A DNA stretch of 44,886 nt from Acetobacteraceae bacterium. Its GTDB lineage: Bacteria > Pseudomonadota > Alphaproteobacteria > Acetobacterales > Acetobacteraceae. Below the pieces are notes generated by a model. It ran no database searches, was not told where the DNA came from, and saw only the letters and a program-made list of their open reading frames with translations. Positions 44,360-44,886 of this stretch are shown here, piece by piece. The stretch lies in the NCBI GenBank assembly GCA_025354865.1, contig JANXMB010000127.1, positions 1 to 44,886 on the forward strand, read 5' to 3'. Every line of letters starts with the position of its first letter. Position 1 is the first letter of the stretch. The translations under genes and the position numbers were made by a program.

Positions 44360-44886
44360 ATGCTCAACCAACGCATCCTGCTGCTCGCGCGCCCCACCGG
44401 CATTCCCGGCCCGGCGCATTTCCAAGCGGACGCCATCCCGGTGCGCCCGCCCGGCCTGGGGGAGATGGTGGTGGCGACCCGCTATATTTCGATCGATCCG
44501 GCGATGCGGTCCTGGATCGGCGCCGGCCCGTCCTATGTGCGTCAGGTCGCGATCGGGGAGCCGATGCGCGCTGGCGGCATCGGTCGGGTGGTGGAAAGCC
44601 AAGCGAGCGGGTTTGCCGTCGGCGATTGGGTGCAGGGGCGCACCGGCTGGCAGTCGCACCCGACCCTGCGCGGCGACCAGACCCAGAAGCTCGATCTTTC
44701 GATCGGCAGTATCGAGGATTGGGCCGGCCCGCTCGGCACCTCGGCCCTGACCGCGTATTTCGGCCTGCGCGACGTCGGCGGGTTGCGGCCGGGGGATACG
44801 GTGCTGGTGTCCGGTGCGGCGGGCGGGGTTGGGCAGATTGCCTGCCAGATCGCCAAGCTCGATGCCTGCCGGGTGGTCGGTATCGC
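44360..44886 (+). CDS. NADP-dependent MDR-family oxidoreductase (partial, window end)
   Basis: Only the first ~175 residues are present; the gene continues past the window. It begins MLNQRILLLARPTGIPGP and contains SIDPAMRSW, the catalytic-domain GPLGTSALTAYFGLRDVG, and the nucleotide-binding SGAAGGVGQIACQIAKL. These are marks of the zinc-free medium-chain reductases related to leukotriene B4 dehydrogenase, curcumin reductase and YncB. It would reduce an enone or similar with NADPH. GGAGG at 44349-44353 precedes the ATG by six bases. It is divergent from the carboxylesterase with 59 bp between. Confidence 0.87.
   Translation, partial: MLNQRILLLARPTGIPGPAHFQADAIPVRPPGLGEMVVATRYISIDPAMRSWIGAGPSYVRQVAIGEPMRAGGIGRVVESQASGFAVGDWVQGRTGWQSHPTLRGDQTQKLDLSIGSIEDWAGPLGTSALTAYFGLRDVGGLRPGDTVLVSGAAGGVGQIACQIAKLDACRVVGI

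Overview
The window is GC-rich, densely packed bacterial chromosome. Gene content and order (lptF-lptG-lptD-surA-rsmA, guaB-rsmB, RpoH-like clpB promoter, large Hint-domain protein, ornithine decarboxylase with a long leader) point to an alphaproteobacterium, most likely Rhodospirillales/Acetobacteraceae. That placement is inference from gene families, not from a marker gene. I see no rRNA, tRNA, CRISPR array, transposase or phage gene.

Layout. 0.2-3.8 kb: prpE-pdxJ on the minus strand, divergent from a short-chain dehydrogenase. 4-7.2 kb: a DEAD-box RNA helicase translationally coupled to glutaryl-CoA dehydrogenase. 7.2-11.4 kb: RlmD/RumA-like RNA methyltransferase, AlaX-type editing protein, mercaptopyruvate sulfurtransferase and cystathionine beta-lyase in one run, closed by a cluster of perfect hairpins. 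11.5-12.4 kb: a two-gene accessory unit, a 61-aa basic protein overlapping a 223-aa predicted TIR/nucleoside-deoxyribosyltransferase-like protein. 12.5-16.5 kb: guaB, a haloacid-dehalogenase-like gene, rsmB and a GNAT gene, all overlapping end to end. 16.6-21.2 kb: the surface/accessory region, with a beta-helix plus Hint protein, a PEP-CTERM protein with a sigma-54 promoter and an upstream activator-type box, two more copies of that box without an intact promoter, a hypothetical protein and palindromic repeats. 21.2-24.4 kb: a protein-lysine-methyltransferase-like protein divergent from ornithine/lysine decarboxylase. 24.4-28.7 kb: a family III CoA-transferase and a 992-aa glycosyltransferase carrying seven FDxxWY-type repeats. 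28.8-34.8 kb: MOSC protein, clpB, an orphan NitT/TauT-type binding protein and an FAD-linked 2-hydroxyacid dehydrogenase. 34.9-41.6 kb: the LPS-transport and outer-membrane assembly operon ending in rsmA, which appears to use a CTG start. 41.7-44.9 kb: a carboxylesterase and phosphotriesterase-like pair, divergent from an NADP-dependent oxidoreductase cut by the window edge.

How the parts fit. Envelope building is the strongest theme: LptF/LptG/LptD export LPS, SurA escorts outer-membrane proteins, the repeat-bearing glycosyltransferase probably makes or decorates surface glycan, and the PEP-CTERM protein belongs to the exosortase system usually tied to exopolysaccharide. Acyl-CoA metabolism (PrpE, SDR, GcdH, CoA-transferase) is a second, scattered theme. 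The most unusual pieces are the TIR/NDT-like two-gene unit, the repeated GTCGGAAAAYTTTAC boxes with one apparently decayed sigma-54 promoter, the Hint protein, the repeat-bearing glycosyltransferase with a degenerate GT-A acidic motif, the CTG start of rsmA, and the odc leader with a small ORF ending in an ATGA overlap.
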